64,000 nucleotides of DNA, from contig QAZA01000045.1 of NCBI GenBank assembly GCA_003054695.1, positions 186,001-250,000 of the forward strand, given 5' to 3'. The DNA comes from Verrucomicrobia bacterium LW23. GTDB taxonomy: Bacteria > Verrucomicrobiota > Verrucomicrobiia > Methylacidiphilales > UBA1321. The translations under genes were made by a program, and so were the position numbers. Positions 11,130 to 19,733 of the stretch are shown here, piece after piece; position 1 is the stretch's first letter, and the number at the start of each line of letters is the position of its first letter. A model generated the notes under the pieces. The model saw nothing but the letters and a program-made list of their open reading frames with translations. It did not search any database and was not told where the DNA came from.

Positions 11130-12518
11130 CTACTTGGCCTGGGACTGCCGGTATTGCTCGGACATCGTCGCCTTGCGCTGGCTGCTGCTCATGGGGGCGG
11201 CGGTTGTGCCGCGGGCGGCCTTGTTGAGGTTTTGCTCTTCGCGCTCCAGCTCCACAATCTGCAAAGGCTTCACGGCGCCGCCGGAGGCGCGGGACTTGTC
11301 GATAAGGATCTGCACCTTCTTCTCGTTCTCGCGCAGGATCTTGTTAGCCTGCTGATAGTCGCCGGCGTCGCTGTAGCGCACGGCTTCCTGCTTGGCAACG
11401 GCGGTGTCCTGCAGCTCGCGGCCCATCTGCACGTTCAGGTCGATCGACTTGTCGGCTTCGGCCACGTCTTTAGTGTAGGCAATGCTCACCACCTTCTCGG
11501 TCTCCACGCGCTTGCCGGAGTTCAGTTCGTCATCATAGCTTACCTGCACCTTGGCGACCTCGCGGGTGGCGTCGCTGTCGTTGGCGGGCATGCGGCAGCG
11601 CAGGTAAATGTAGCGCTGCTGGCCGCTGTAAAAGGGGGCAAACTCGACGTCGCTGCTGTTCTTGTCGGTGTCAAACTTCTCCTCGCGGCCGATCAGGCTG
11701 ATGGGTTCCACGCCTTTGGGCAAGACGATGCGGATGCGGATATTGCGCGCCGTAATGGAGAGCAGCTGGCCCAGCTCCTTCTCAAAGATGGACTGCAGCT
11801 TCTCTACGTCCTTCACGTAGTAATAGTTGGCGTCGCTGGCCACGGCCAGCGCGGTCATCAGGTCCTCGTTATAGTCGTCGCCCAGGCCTATGGTGCTGAC
11901 GGACATGCTTTTGCGCGAGAGGCGGCGGCCCAGGTCGCGCACGTCCTCCGTGCTGCTGGGGCCCACGTTGGCCAGGCCGTCGGAGAGCAGGATGACGCGG
12001 TTGATGTTCTTCGACTCGAAGTAGCGCTGCAGCTGGCGGCCGCCTTCCTCCACGCCGGCGTAGAGCGCCGTGCTGCCGCCGGGCTGAATGCGCATGATCT
12101 TGGCGCGGATGTCGGCCTTGCTTTCCAACTTTTGCGCGGGGATCAGCACTTCCACACTGCTGTCGTACGCCACCAGCGAGAAGGTGTCCTCCGACCCAAG
12201 CTGGTCCAGCAGCGCCGCGGCGGCCTGGCGCGCCTTTTCAATCTTGGCACCCGACATGGAGCTGGAGCGATCCAGCACCACGGCCAGGTTCAGCGGCAAC
12301 CGCTTGCCGCCCTTCACTTTGTCGGCGTCCAGGTCAATCTTGATGACGACCTCTTGCGGCCTGCCGTAAATGAGTTTGGATTGCTCCGGCGAGAGGCGCA
12401 GGTTCAGCGTCTCCGCCCGGGCCGTAGCCGGCGCACCCAACAGCACAGCGCCGGCGATGCAAACCGCGGCCAGCCCAAAGGCGGCGGCGGTAAGTTTGAG
12501 AAACAGGTTGGATTTCAT
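11130..12518 (-). CDS. Exported von Willebrand factor A domain protein
   Basis: A 462-residue protein with an N-terminal signal peptide (residues about 1-35, AGAVLLGAPATARA). The vWA domain has a complete MIDAS motif, DRSSSMSG at residues 83-90, plus GGSTALYAGVEEG and ILLSDGLANVGPSS, so metal-dependent binding of a partner is likely. The region after the vWA domain (about 270-400) looks like a beta-sandwich with FAPFYSGQQRYIYLRCRMP. The C terminus is a charged helical tail. This arrangement resembles secreted vWA proteins of the YfbK type. It is a single transcription unit ending at the terminator near 10.9 kb. Confidence 0.88.
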   Translation of the reverse strand: MKSNLFLKLTAAAFGLAAVCIAGAVLLGAPATARAETLNLRLSPEQSKLIYGRPQEVVIKIDLDADKVKGGKRLPLNLAVVLDRSSSMSGAKIEKARQAAAALLDQLGSEDTFSLVAYDSSVEVLIPAQKLESKADIRAKIMRIQPGGSTALYAGVEEGGRQLQRYFESKNINRVILLSDGLANVGPSSTEDVRDLGRRLSRKSMSVSTIGLGDDYNEDLMTALAVASDANYYYVKDVEKLQSIFEKELGQLLSITARNIRIRIVLPKGVEPISLIGREEKFDTDKNSSDVEFAPFYSGQQRYIYLRCRMPANDSDATREVAKVQVSYDDELNSGKRVETEKVVSIAYTKDVAEADKSIDLNVQMGRELQDTAVAKQEAVRYSDAGDYQQANKILRENEKKVQILIDKSRASGGAVKPLQIVELEREEQNLNKAARGTTAAPMSSSQRKATMSEQYRQSQAK

Positions 12519-12670
12519 GCAACCAACCTACGCCAAAAGCCAAACCCGGTTGTCAGAGGGCCGTCAAACAATTGTAAAAGAATTGTATGAGGGGAAACCG
12601 GGGGAAATGGAGAGGAGACGAGGGATTTTTTACCGCGGAAAGGATAGAAGCGGGGAGCGAGAAAGAGGGC

Positions 12671-12761
12671 CCTTGGCAATCTTTCCGTCCTTGGCGTTAA
12701 AAATCTGTTGGATTGTACGGCGAGGGAATTTTTAACGCCAAGGACGGAAAGATCGCCAAGG
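12671..12761. repeat. Family C1 inverted repeat
   Basis: The left arm 12671-12705 contains CCTTGGCAA, TCTTTCCGT, CCTTGGCGT and then TAAAAATC. The right arm 12727-12761 is its reverse complement with about two mismatches. It sits between the vWA and CHAP genes; flanking bases at 12778-12794 (TTCGAATGTCGACAGCCTC) recur near the other family C copy and near 48357. Confidence 0.88.
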
Positions 12762-12794
12762 CTGAGAAGGGGATAATTCGAATGTCGACAGCCT

Positions 12795-13463
12795 CTAGCC
12801 CTGCTTTTTGCGCAGCCAGCCGGCGACGGGCTGGCCGTACATCTCCAGGTGGTAGTTGCCGTCTGCATCTTTTTGCAGCTGCAACGTAACGCGGGTGTTG
12901 TCGGCGCCACAGTTCTGTTGAACTACGTCCACCACATTGCCCTGCACTTTGGTGATGATGGCCACGTGGCCGTAGCCGCCGGCGATGAGCTGGGAGACGA
13001 GCAGGTCGTCCGCCTGCGGGGGGACGTTGCCGCCGTTGCGGTATTGCAGCAGGTCTCGCTTGGCGTTTACCTCGCCCTGGGGCGTTTCGTTGTCGAAGAA
13101 GTCGCGCGCGTGGCCAAAGACTTCGGGCATGGCGTGGCCCAGGGCATCAAAGTAAAAGCGTTTGATGTACTCCACGCACTGCCAGCGCTGGCCGTAGTAG
13201 TAGCCGGTGAGGCTGAAGTGGCGGCCGTGGCTCTTCACGAAATCGGGGCCGTTATCGTACACTTTAACGCCGCGGTAGCTGTCGATAACCGGCTGGGGCC
13301 GCTCGTCCACGTGATCCGCCGCAATGGCGCCCAGCAGCACGCAGCGATCGCTAAATTTTTGCGGCTGTGCGGGTTGCATGGCCTGCCATATCAGGTAGCC
13401 TGCCGTGCCCAGGCCGAGAAGGAGGAGGATGCGTTGCGTTAGGGATAAAGTCTTCGGTTTCAT
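12795..13463 (-). CDS. CHAP-domain amidase/peptidase, membrane-anchored or exported
   Basis: A 222-residue protein. The start used is the ATG at 13463 (MKPKTLSLTQRILLLLGLG), which gives a clean signal anchor; an upstream ATG at 13511 would bury it. The CHAP cysteine is Cys96 in YYGQRWQCVEYIKRFY and the histidine is His166 in GGYGHVAII, followed by QQNCGADN. The wording is close to the amidase half of glutathionylspermidine synthase/amidase and to related CHAP peptidoglycan amidases. Likely substrate is therefore a peptidoglycan stem peptide or glutathionylspermidine-like amide; the sequence cannot decide. Confidence 0.85.
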   Translation of the reverse strand: MKPKTLSLTQRILLLLGLGTAGYLIWQAMQPAQPQKFSDRCVLLGAIAADHVDERPQPVIDSYRGVKVYDNGPDFVKSHGRHFSLTGYYYGQRWQCVEYIKRFYFDALGHAMPEVFGHARDFFDNETPQGEVNAKRDLLQYRNGGNVPPQADDLLVSQLIAGGYGHVAIITKVQGNVVDVVQQNCGADNTRVTLQLQKDADGNYHLEMYGQPVAGWLRKKQG

Positions 13464-13550
13464 GTGCTGTGTGAAGAAGCTGAGGCAAACTTCGCCGGGC
13501 AGTCGCGCCATCTTACACCAAATGCGGGCGCGGCGCTCGGTCTCTTTCTC

Positions 13551-14411
13551 TTACTCCTTCTCCTTCAGGGGTTTCCCGCTCTTCGCGGTGTCCGGCACAG
13601 CGGCGCCTTCCTCCACGGTAACCGAGCAGGTGAGGCCCGAGGCGATGTGGACGGAGCCAGGCACGGCGTCCAGCGCAACGCGCACGGGGATGCGCTGGGC
13701 CAGGCGCACCCAGGTAAACACCGGGTTGACGCTGGCCAGGCCCTCGCGGTCGGGCGTGGCGTTGGTGTCGCTGATGCCGCGGCTGATGCCCTGCACGCGG
13801 CCGGTGAGGGGGGTGCCGCCCTGCATCAGGTGCACGCGTACGCGGGCGCCGATGGCGATGCGGGGCAGTTTGGTCTCCTCAAAGTAGCCGACAACGTAGA
13901 ACGAGTCGGCATCCACCACCGAGATTTGCGGGGTGCCAGCGCTGACAAAGTCGCCGGCGCGCAGGGTGAGGTTGGTGATGTATCCGTTCACGGGCGCGCG
14001 CACCACGCAGCGCTCCACGTTCAGCCTGGCGATGTCGCGCTCAGCCTCGGCCTGGCGAAGGAGAGCCTTGCGGGTTTCGATTGCCATAGAGTCCGGAACT
14101 CTTTGCTCGGCCCGGCGTTGCTCCACGGCCGCCTCGGCCAGGGCAAGGGCCAGGAGAAAGCGCTCCTTGTCGATGGTGAAAAGCGGGTCGCCCTTTTTGA
14201 CGTACTGGTTATCCGCCACGCGCAGCTCGGCCACAGTGCCGGAGACCTCGGGCGCGATGCGCACTACCTCGGCGCGCACGCGGCCGTCGCGCGTCCAGGG
14301 GGCCACCACATAGTAGTTCCAGAGCAGCCAGAGGGCGACGACGCCGCCCGTTACCATAATCGCGGTGTAGAATCGCGCCCTGAATTCCTTTGCCGAGATC
14401 GTCCACGCCAT
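13551..14411 (-). CDS. HlyD-family periplasmic adaptor (AaeA/EmrA-like)
   Basis: A 286-residue membrane-fusion protein: a transmembrane helix (about 16-33), a biotinyl-lipoyl half (VRIAPEVSGTVAELRVADNQYVKKGDPLF), a helical hairpin (LALAEAAVEQRRAEQRV..RLNVERCVVRAPVNG) and a second beta-barrel region (FYVVGYFEETKLPRIAIG). The FEETKLP wording is typical of AaeA-like adaptors. ATG 14411 is chosen over an upstream start because the helix then lies near the N terminus. It follows the DUF1656 gene by 23 bp, as in aaeXAB operons, but no FUSC permease (AaeB) is in the window. Confidence 0.92.
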   Translation of the reverse strand: MAWTISAKEFRARFYTAIMVTGGVVALWLLWNYYVVAPWTRDGRVRAEVVRIAPEVSGTVAELRVADNQYVKKGDPLFTIDKERFLLALALAEAAVEQRRAEQRVPDSMAIETRKALLRQAEAERDIARLNVERCVVRAPVNGYITNLTLRAGDFVSAGTPQISVVDADSFYVVGYFEETKLPRIAIGARVRVHLMQGGTPLTGRVQGISRGISDTNATPDREGLASVNPVFTWVRLAQRIPVRVALDAVPGSVHIASGLTCSVTVEEGAAVPDTAKSGKPLKEKE

Positions 14412-14434
14412 AGAAGGTGTTGTCGTTGTTAAGC

Positions 14435-14641
14435 TTAGCCCATCCGGGCGTACCACTCGTGGGCCACCACCACCAGGGCCAGCAGCACCACATACAGGGC
14501 TGTCTTGAAGAGCGGCGGATGCCACACGTGCACATCCACCCGCGGCAACGCCAGCCGCAGGGCCAGGTACAGCGCGGCGGCCTGCAGCGCGCAGATCATC
14601 AGTGGCGGCAGGTACAGGCCCATGATGTTGTACTCGTGCAT
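14435..14641 (-). CDS. DUF1656 (AaeX-like) small inner-membrane protein
   Basis: A 68-residue protein with two hydrophobic helices (about 9-30 and 46-63) and the family opening MHEYNIMGLYLPPLMICA. DUF1656 proteins accompany HlyD and FUSC subunits of aromatic-acid and other efflux pumps; their biochemical role is unclear. It lies between the TonB receptor (23 bp) and the HlyD gene (23 bp), in the same direction, so the four genes from the FecR-domain gene onward look like one operon. Confidence 0.92.
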   Translation of the reverse strand: MHEYNIMGLYLPPLMICALQAAALYLALRLALPRVDVHVWHPPLFKTALYVVLLALVVVAHEWYARMG

Positions 14642-14664
14642 GTGGGAGAAGTCGAGGTCCGCCC

Positions 14665-17217
14665 TTAAAACGTCACCTTAAGCCCGCCGGCAAAACCGCG
14701 GCCGGGGGCCGGGGTGACGAGGCCGCCGGCGGCGGAGGAGCGGCTTTGGGCGAAGTAGCTCTCGTCGAACACGTTAGTGATGTTGAAGAAAGCCGTAACG
14801 CGATCGCCCGCGAAGGTGTGCTCCAGCTCCAGGTCAAACACCGTGTAGGCGGGGATCTCCGAGAAGGAGAGGCGCTGCGTGGAGCGCCAGTTATCGCCCA
14901 GGTGATCCGAAACGTGTGTGCCGGAGAAGGCGGCCTTCCAGCGATTTTGATAGTTGTACTCCAGCCCAAACTTGGCGATAAAGCCGGGCGTGTAAGGTGT
15001 GTCGAGGCCAGCCGGCAGGGGGGCGCCGGCGGCGTTGAGTTGCAGCGCTTCCTCCACCGTGCCGTGCTGCAAGGTAATGGCGCTGAAGAGGTTGAGCTGG
15101 CCGAAGCGCGCCAGGCCGTCGGGCGTTACCTCCATCGCCTTCGCGTCCTTCGGATCGGGCACCGCGTCGTAGCGGCGCGCGCGTCTGCCACCAAACGCGT
15201 CGGCCAGGCCAAAGAGATCGGCCTGCATAAAGAACTCGCCACCATAGGTTTGCGTGGTGGCGGCGTTGCTTGCCTCCAGTCTGGGGGAGATCGCCACGTT
15301 GTCGTTGGAGGGCGCGCTGATGAGATCCTCCGAGCGGCGCCAGAAGCCCGAGACATCGTACGTGAACCACGACGCCGGGTTGCCGCGCACGCCGAGCTCG
15401 CCGTTCCAGCTGGTGGGCTGGGTCAAATCGTTGGGCACGCGCACATCGCCGCGGCGCTGCATCGCCTCCACGTAGGTGAGCGGCTGAAGCGAGCGCGAGG
15501 CGTTGGCGTAAAGCACCGCGGGGCGCTGGAAGCTGCTGGCGCCCAGCGCCAGGTCAAACTCGGTGCCGAGTGAGAAAAGCGGGACGACATCCTCCTGCAT
15601 GCGGCGGACGGGATCGGCGCTGATGGCCGGACTGTTCGTCGTAAAGTCTTCGCCCTCAGCTTGTTGTCGCAGGTACTCCAGGCGAATGCCGGGCGTTACC
15701 ATCCAGCGCTCCGTAACGCGGAACATGTTCTCCGCAAAGAGCGCGGCGCTGAACTCGCTGGCCGTCAGGTCGCGCAGCGGGGAGCCGGGGAAGAAGCCGG
15801 CGGCGTTCTGGAAAAGCGACGAGTTGTCCAGCCCGGCGTGGATGGTGGTGACGGAGCCCTGCAGCTTTGCCCCCGCAGTCAGCACATGCCCGGTGGACTC
15901 CCCGCCGCACAGATCGTAGCCGCGCATCCACCGTAACTCCGTGCCGGGGAAGATGATGCGTGTGTCCGACGTTTGCTGCGTAAAGGCGGATTGCCCGGGC
16001 GGCGGCGCCACGGTGCCGCGCGTGTTGATGGCGATATGCTGGTCGGTGTCGCTGTACCAGGTGCGCCACTCGATGCGGCTGTCCGGCGCAAAGTCGCGCG
16101 CGTAAAGGGCTGTAACCAGATGCTTTTCCACCTCCTGCCAGCCGGGCACGCCGCCGGTAAGGCCGCCGGTTTGCGTCGGGTCGTTCGCAAACTCGGCGCG
16201 GGTGAGGCCCATGCCGGGCACGCCAATCTGGTAGTCGCTGGCAAAGCCAAAGAGGTCGTAATCCGCAAATATATACTGCATTGTGAGCGTGGCGCCCTCC
16301 CCCGTGGGGATGATGAGCTTGACTCCGGCCGACGCGCGGTCGAAGTCCGACCCGTTGTTGTAGCCCGTGCCGGTGGCGTACTTGCCAAACACGGAGTAGC
16401 CCATGCCCTCCACCGTGCCGCCCGCGCGGGTGAGGCTCTCGAAGTAGTCGTCGGAGCCATACGTAAAGGTGGTGCTGGCGCGCAGCAACTGGTCGCCGGG
16501 CGCATCGTAGCCGACAAAATTGACCGCGCCGCCGGGGGGCGCGCCGTAGAGCACGCTGCTGCCGCCCTGCACAAACTGGATCTGCGACACTGCGTTGATG
16601 TCCGGCACGTAGAAGACCTGGCGCAGCCCGCTGAAATCCGCGTTGAGCGGGAAGCCGTCGAGCATGACGGCGACCTGATCCGAGTAGGCGGGCGAGGTGC
16701 CGCGGAAGCTGAGATTCATGCGTGCGCCCTGGCTGCCTTCTTCTTCAATCAGCAGGCCGGTTTTTTTGCGCAGCGCGGTGCGGTAATTCTGGTTGATGTT
16801 GATGGGTTGCGCGGCGGGATCGATAAAGAAAGTCTTTTTGCCGGCGTAGATGTTGGCCGCTTCCACATCCGCCAAAAAGCCCGCGCCCTTGAGTTTGGTA
16901 AGATTACGCAGCTCCACCTCGCTCATGCGGCGTTCCTGGGGATCCCCATACTGCGAGCGCGTGGGGCCGTAGGCGGAGGACGGCGTGGCGCCCACCGGCG
17001 TGGCGCGCGGGGCGGGGCTGGGGGCCGCCTCCTGGGCGCGCGCGTGCGTGGCGGGCGCTGCCGGCAGCATAAGCAGCACCAGCATCGTCGTCGTCACGGC
17101 AACGGCTGTCGCGATATCCCGTAACGCATCACGCAACGCAAAACGCCCCGCGGCGCGGGGCTTTTCGCTCCAACCTTTTGGCTTGGAGGCGTTTGCGTTG
17201 TGCGTTTGTGGGATCAT
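14665..17217 (-). CDS. TonB-dependent outer-membrane receptor
   Basis: An 850-residue receptor. A long N-terminal region contains a hydrophobic segment (about 36-53) and AHARAQ-like processing site near residue 60, then a plug domain (about 110-250: LRKKTGLLIEEEGSQGARMN, VMLDGFPLNAD, IQFVQGGSSVLYGAPPGGAVN) and a beta-barrel ending in phenylalanine (GGLKVTF), as expected for BAM recognition. The barrel resembles FecA/siderophore-type receptors, but the ligand cannot be read from sequence. Its ATG overlaps the stop of the FecR-domain gene (ATGA), implying coupled translation. The downstream genes encode DUF1656 and HlyD, an unusual pairing for a TonB receptor. Confidence 0.93.
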   Translation of the reverse strand: MIPQTHNANASKPKGWSEKPRAAGRFALRDALRDIATAVAVTTTMLVLLMLPAAPATHARAQEAAPSPAPRATPVGATPSSAYGPTRSQYGDPQERRMSEVELRNLTKLKGAGFLADVEAANIYAGKKTFFIDPAAQPININQNYRTALRKKTGLLIEEEGSQGARMNLSFRGTSPAYSDQVAVMLDGFPLNADFSGLRQVFYVPDINAVSQIQFVQGGSSVLYGAPPGGAVNFVGYDAPGDQLLRASTTFTYGSDDYFESLTRAGGTVEGMGYSVFGKYATGTGYNNGSDFDRASAGVKLIIPTGEGATLTMQYIFADYDLFGFASDYQIGVPGMGLTRAEFANDPTQTGGLTGGVPGWQEVEKHLVTALYARDFAPDSRIEWRTWYSDTDQHIAINTRGTVAPPPGQSAFTQQTSDTRIIFPGTELRWMRGYDLCGGESTGHVLTAGAKLQGSVTTIHAGLDNSSLFQNAAGFFPGSPLRDLTASEFSAALFAENMFRVTERWMVTPGIRLEYLRQQAEGEDFTTNSPAISADPVRRMQEDVVPLFSLGTEFDLALGASSFQRPAVLYANASRSLQPLTYVEAMQRRGDVRVPNDLTQPTSWNGELGVRGNPASWFTYDVSGFWRRSEDLISAPSNDNVAISPRLEASNAATTQTYGGEFFMQADLFGLADAFGGRRARRYDAVPDPKDAKAMEVTPDGLARFGQLNLFSAITLQHGTVEEALQLNAAGAPLPAGLDTPYTPGFIAKFGLEYNYQNRWKAAFSGTHVSDHLGDNWRSTQRLSFSEIPAYTVFDLELEHTFAGDRVTAFFNITNVFDESYFAQSRSSAAGGLVTPAPGRGFAGGLKVTF

Positions 17218-18110
17218 GTGCCCTGGGCGGCCCTGCTTTTAGGTGGTGGCGATGGCTTTTTGGTGCTTGCCGCATCCTGGGCGGCGGCTTCCTGCTCAAT
17301 CAGCTTGGCGCCCGGCAGGCGGCTGCGAAAGCGTGTCATCAGCCCGTTGGTGCGGGCAAAATCGCGGATGTTGAAGGTGCGCAGCGGCGCCGCGTAGTCG
17401 CGCCGGGTGCCGGTAAGGCGCAGAATTTGCCCGGGCATCATCATGTGCGGGCCCACTTTGCAGCGGCCCTCCAGGCACGCGTAGGTAACGCTGCCCGGGC
17501 GCACGCTTACATAAATGGTGGTGCCCATCACGGCCGCCGACAACGCCGGCGTGGTGATGGTGGTGTTGCCCTGCCCCTTGGGCACGCTCAGCAAGCCTTC
17601 GCCTTCGTCGACCTTAAGGGCGCGGCTGCCGCCTTCAAAGCTAAAAATCGTGCGCTCGCCAATGCGAAACAGCGAGCGGTCCGCAAACTCAAACTCCGCG
17701 CGGGAGGCCGCGCCCGTGCGCGCGTACTCGCCCGTACTCATCGTCACCCCTTTGGTGAGCGGCGACGACGCCGTTTTGCCCAGCGGGCCCTTGTTCACCG
17801 TGCCCTCGGACATGGTGACTTTGGCGGTCTTCAGCGTCGTTTGCGCGCGCGCGGAATTCCCCGGCACGCCGCCCATCAGCACAGCCGCCGCCAGTGCAAG
17901 GGCCGGCAAAATCGGCGCCAGCGAGCGCCACGCCGCGCGGATAGCCGTACGCGCCGACCCGGCCGCCCCTGCCGTGCGAGGGGAAAGCGGTGTGCGCGCC
18001 TGCGCGGGCATGGCGGCGGAAGCGGAGGACGCCGCGGCCGCCGTGCGAGGCAGGAGATGTTGCCCCTGGGAGAAGATCATGGCAGCCTGAGAGTTAGCAC
18101 GCATTTTCAT
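17214..18110 (-). CDS. Exported FecR-domain protein
   Basis: A 298-residue protein. Residues about 100-230 form a FecR-type beta domain: KTAKVTMSEGTVNK, GEYARTGAASRAEFEFADRS, IGERTIFSFE and VPKGQGNTTITTPALSAAVMGTTIYV. A hydrophobic stretch (about 64-80) followed by SARAQ looks like a late signal peptide, meaning the real start may be an internal ATG (for example codon 34, MPAQAR). There is no cytoplasmic anti-sigma domain and no ECF sigma gene beside it, so it is probably not a classical FecR regulator. The C terminus is Pro/Lys-rich. It is translationally coupled to the TonB receptor. Confidence 0.85.
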   Translation of the reverse strand: MKMRANSQAAMIFSQGQHLLPRTAAAASSASAAMPAQARTPLSPRTAGAAGSARTAIRAAWRSLAPILPALALAAAVLMGGVPGNSARAQTTLKTAKVTMSEGTVNKGPLGKTASSPLTKGVTMSTGEYARTGAASRAEFEFADRSLFRIGERTIFSFEGGSRALKVDEGEGLLSVPKGQGNTTITTPALSAAVMGTTIYVSVRPGSVTYACLEGRCKVGPHMMMPGQILRLTGTRRDYAAPLRTFNIRDFARTNGLMTRFRSRLPGAKLIEQEAAAQDAASTKKPSPPPKSRAAQGT

Positions 18111-18113
18111 TGT

Positions 18114-18142
18114 TGTATACGTAATAATGTGAAAGCTGTCAC
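18114..18142 (-). promoter_or_regulatory. Sigma-70-like promoter abutting the FecR-domain gene
   Basis: On the minus strand GTGACA (18142-18137) is followed after 17 bp by TATACA (18119-18114). The -10 box ends only 3 bp before the annotated ATG, so a transcript from here would be leaderless or would start inside the annotated frame, in favour of an internal start codon. Confidence 0.5.
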
Positions 18143-18337
18143 TCGGTTACTGACGCCCCCGCATGCCGTGCAATCCCCGGAGGCTCGAGCGTTAGACGAG
18201 CGGCGTCGCCTTTCATGCATCCAATGATGCACCCAAAGATCCTGCGCCTGGGGCAGCCGGCTTGCGCCGGCAATCGTTCGCGCCGAGTTTGAGCTTGTAG
18301 CCCCCGCGTTTATTCCCGAGAAACGACAGCACCCGCT

Positions 18338-19273
18338 ATGCCTCCCACCAGTCCTATCGATCCTTTTAGCAAAGTGCGGCTGCTGCGGACGTACAGCACC
18401 GAGCAGCTTGCCCGCGAGTGGCGCGACTACTTCCAGATTGACGTAACGGAGGAGTTCCGGGATTGCCCCGAGATCCGCAAGTACCTGTGCGAGAACTCCG
18501 GCCTGGCCTTCTTTACGCCGCCGCAGGCCGAGGGCTCCCGCGCCCTCTACAACGCGCTCTCCGCCTTCGACTGGTATTACATGACCGACAAGTGGGAGTA
18601 CGACGTGGCGGCCCGCCTCCTCAGCCCCGGCCGGCGCGTGCTGGAGGTGGGCTGCGGCGCCGGCGCGTTTGTACGCCAGGCAGCGCGGCGCACGGGATCC
18701 GCCACCGGCCTGGAGATTAACCCGCGCACGGAGGAAGTGGCTGGCGTGGAGGGCGTTACGATTCGCCGGCAGATGCTGGCCGACTTTCTGGCGCAAGCCC
18801 CGGAGCGGGCGCGAGATGATGCGGCGGCCGGCCCCTTCGATGTCGTCTGCTCCTTCCAGGTGCTGGAGCACATTGCGCAGCCCATGGATTTTCTGCGCGA
18901 CTGCGTGCGCGCCGTCAAGCCAGGCGGCAGGCTCCTGCTGGGCACGCCCAACGCAAGCGGCTTCCTGCGCCGCTCCCACAACCTGCTGGATCTGCCCCCG
19001 CACCACATGGGGCACTGGAACGCCCGCGCCTTCCGCTACCTCCAGCACATCCTGCCCGTGCGGCTGGACGCCCTGCACTACGAGCCCCTGGCGCCCTACC
19101 ACGTCGATTATTACCTCGACACCATGGCCGCCCACTACACAGCGCGCAAAAGCAGTCGCGCCCTGCTGTACAAGGGGCCGGCCCGCACCGCCTTCAGGTT
19201 CCTGCTGGCCAACGGCATGCGCCGCCTCTTCCGCGGCCAGAGCATGCTGGCGTGCTACACACGCACCGGGTAG
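18338..19273 (+). CDS. Class I SAM-dependent methyltransferase
   Basis: A 311-residue cytosolic methyltransferase. Motif I is RRVLEVGCGAGAFVRQAA (about 101-118), the acidic loop TGLEINPRTEEVA follows, and VVCSFQVLEHIAQPMDFLRD then LKPGGRLLLGTPN-like VKPGGRLLLGTPN complete the fold. This pattern is the UbiG/BioC/SmtA-like group and often acts on sugars or small molecules in glycan clusters. The N-terminal region (EFRDCPEIRKYLCENSGLAFF) resembles the zinc-less head of O-antigen-type methyltransferases. The substrate is unknown; no glycosyltransferase is adjacent. Confidence 0.9.
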   Translation: MPPTSPIDPFSKVRLLRTYSTEQLAREWRDYFQIDVTEEFRDCPEIRKYLCENSGLAFFTPPQAEGSRALYNALSAFDWYYMTDKWEYDVAARLLSPGRRVLEVGCGAGAFVRQAARRTGSATGLEINPRTEEVAGVEGVTIRRQMLADFLAQAPERARDDAAAGPFDVVCSFQVLEHIAQPMDFLRDCVRAVKPGGRLLLGTPNASGFLRRSHNLLDLPPHHMGHWNARAFRYLQHILPVRLDALHYEPLAPYHVDYYLDTMAAHYTARKSSRALLYKGPARTAFRFLLANGMRRLFRGQSMLACYTRTG

Positions 19274-19366
19274 GGAGGAAAAAGCACTGCTGCAATCAGT
19301 CCCATTGAGGACCAGGATGAAAGGCCAATACTCGCGAGTGAGCCTTCCTTGCCTCCGGTCTCCTTT

Positions 19367-19525
19367 CCCCCGTTGCGTACGTTGCGTTTCTGCTCCGCCC
19401 GTTGCGACCGTTGCGTGAAAATCCGCTCCACGGTTTGCTACACCTTGTAGCTGGGCGAACTCCCTAACGGATTTCACGCAACGGTCGCAACGGGCAGAAC
19501 AGAAACGCAACGTACGCAACGGGGG
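19367..19525. repeat. Family D: CGTTGCG iteron inverted repeat
   Basis: The left arm (19367-19425) has CGTTGCGTA, CGTTGCGTT, TCTGCTCCG, CCCGTTGCG, ACCGTTGCG and then TGAAAATCC. The right arm (19468-19525) is its reverse complement with few mismatches, around a 42-bp loop. It is the main content of the 460-bp gap 19274-19733; nothing else there is recognisable. Confidence 0.9.
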
Positions 19526-19733
19526 CTTGAGCAGGCCTTGTTCAAACTCCTGAATGAACTTTGAGTAGCAGAAGAATTGTATACACCTTTACCAGAATCC
19601 TGTACCACTTCCAGGTTCTCAGAAATCCCAGGTCCGCATCCTTGCTTTCACAACATTCGCCCGCCCCTCTGGGCCCAGCGCGCCCCCTTTTTGGTGTTGG
19701 CCGCGAGGTCGGAGTGGCGTAAGCTATCCTTTT

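Noticed and set aside
10945-11355. Plus-strand frame between the kdsA repeats and the vWA gene
   Set aside because: Its second half is antisense to the vWA C terminus and the first half is Arg/Ser/Leu-rich without a motif.
17214-18110. FecR-domain protein as an anti-sigma regulator of the TonB receptor
   Set aside because: No ECF sigma factor gene is adjacent and the N-terminal anti-sigma domain is missing; only a FecR-like periplasmic domain is supported.
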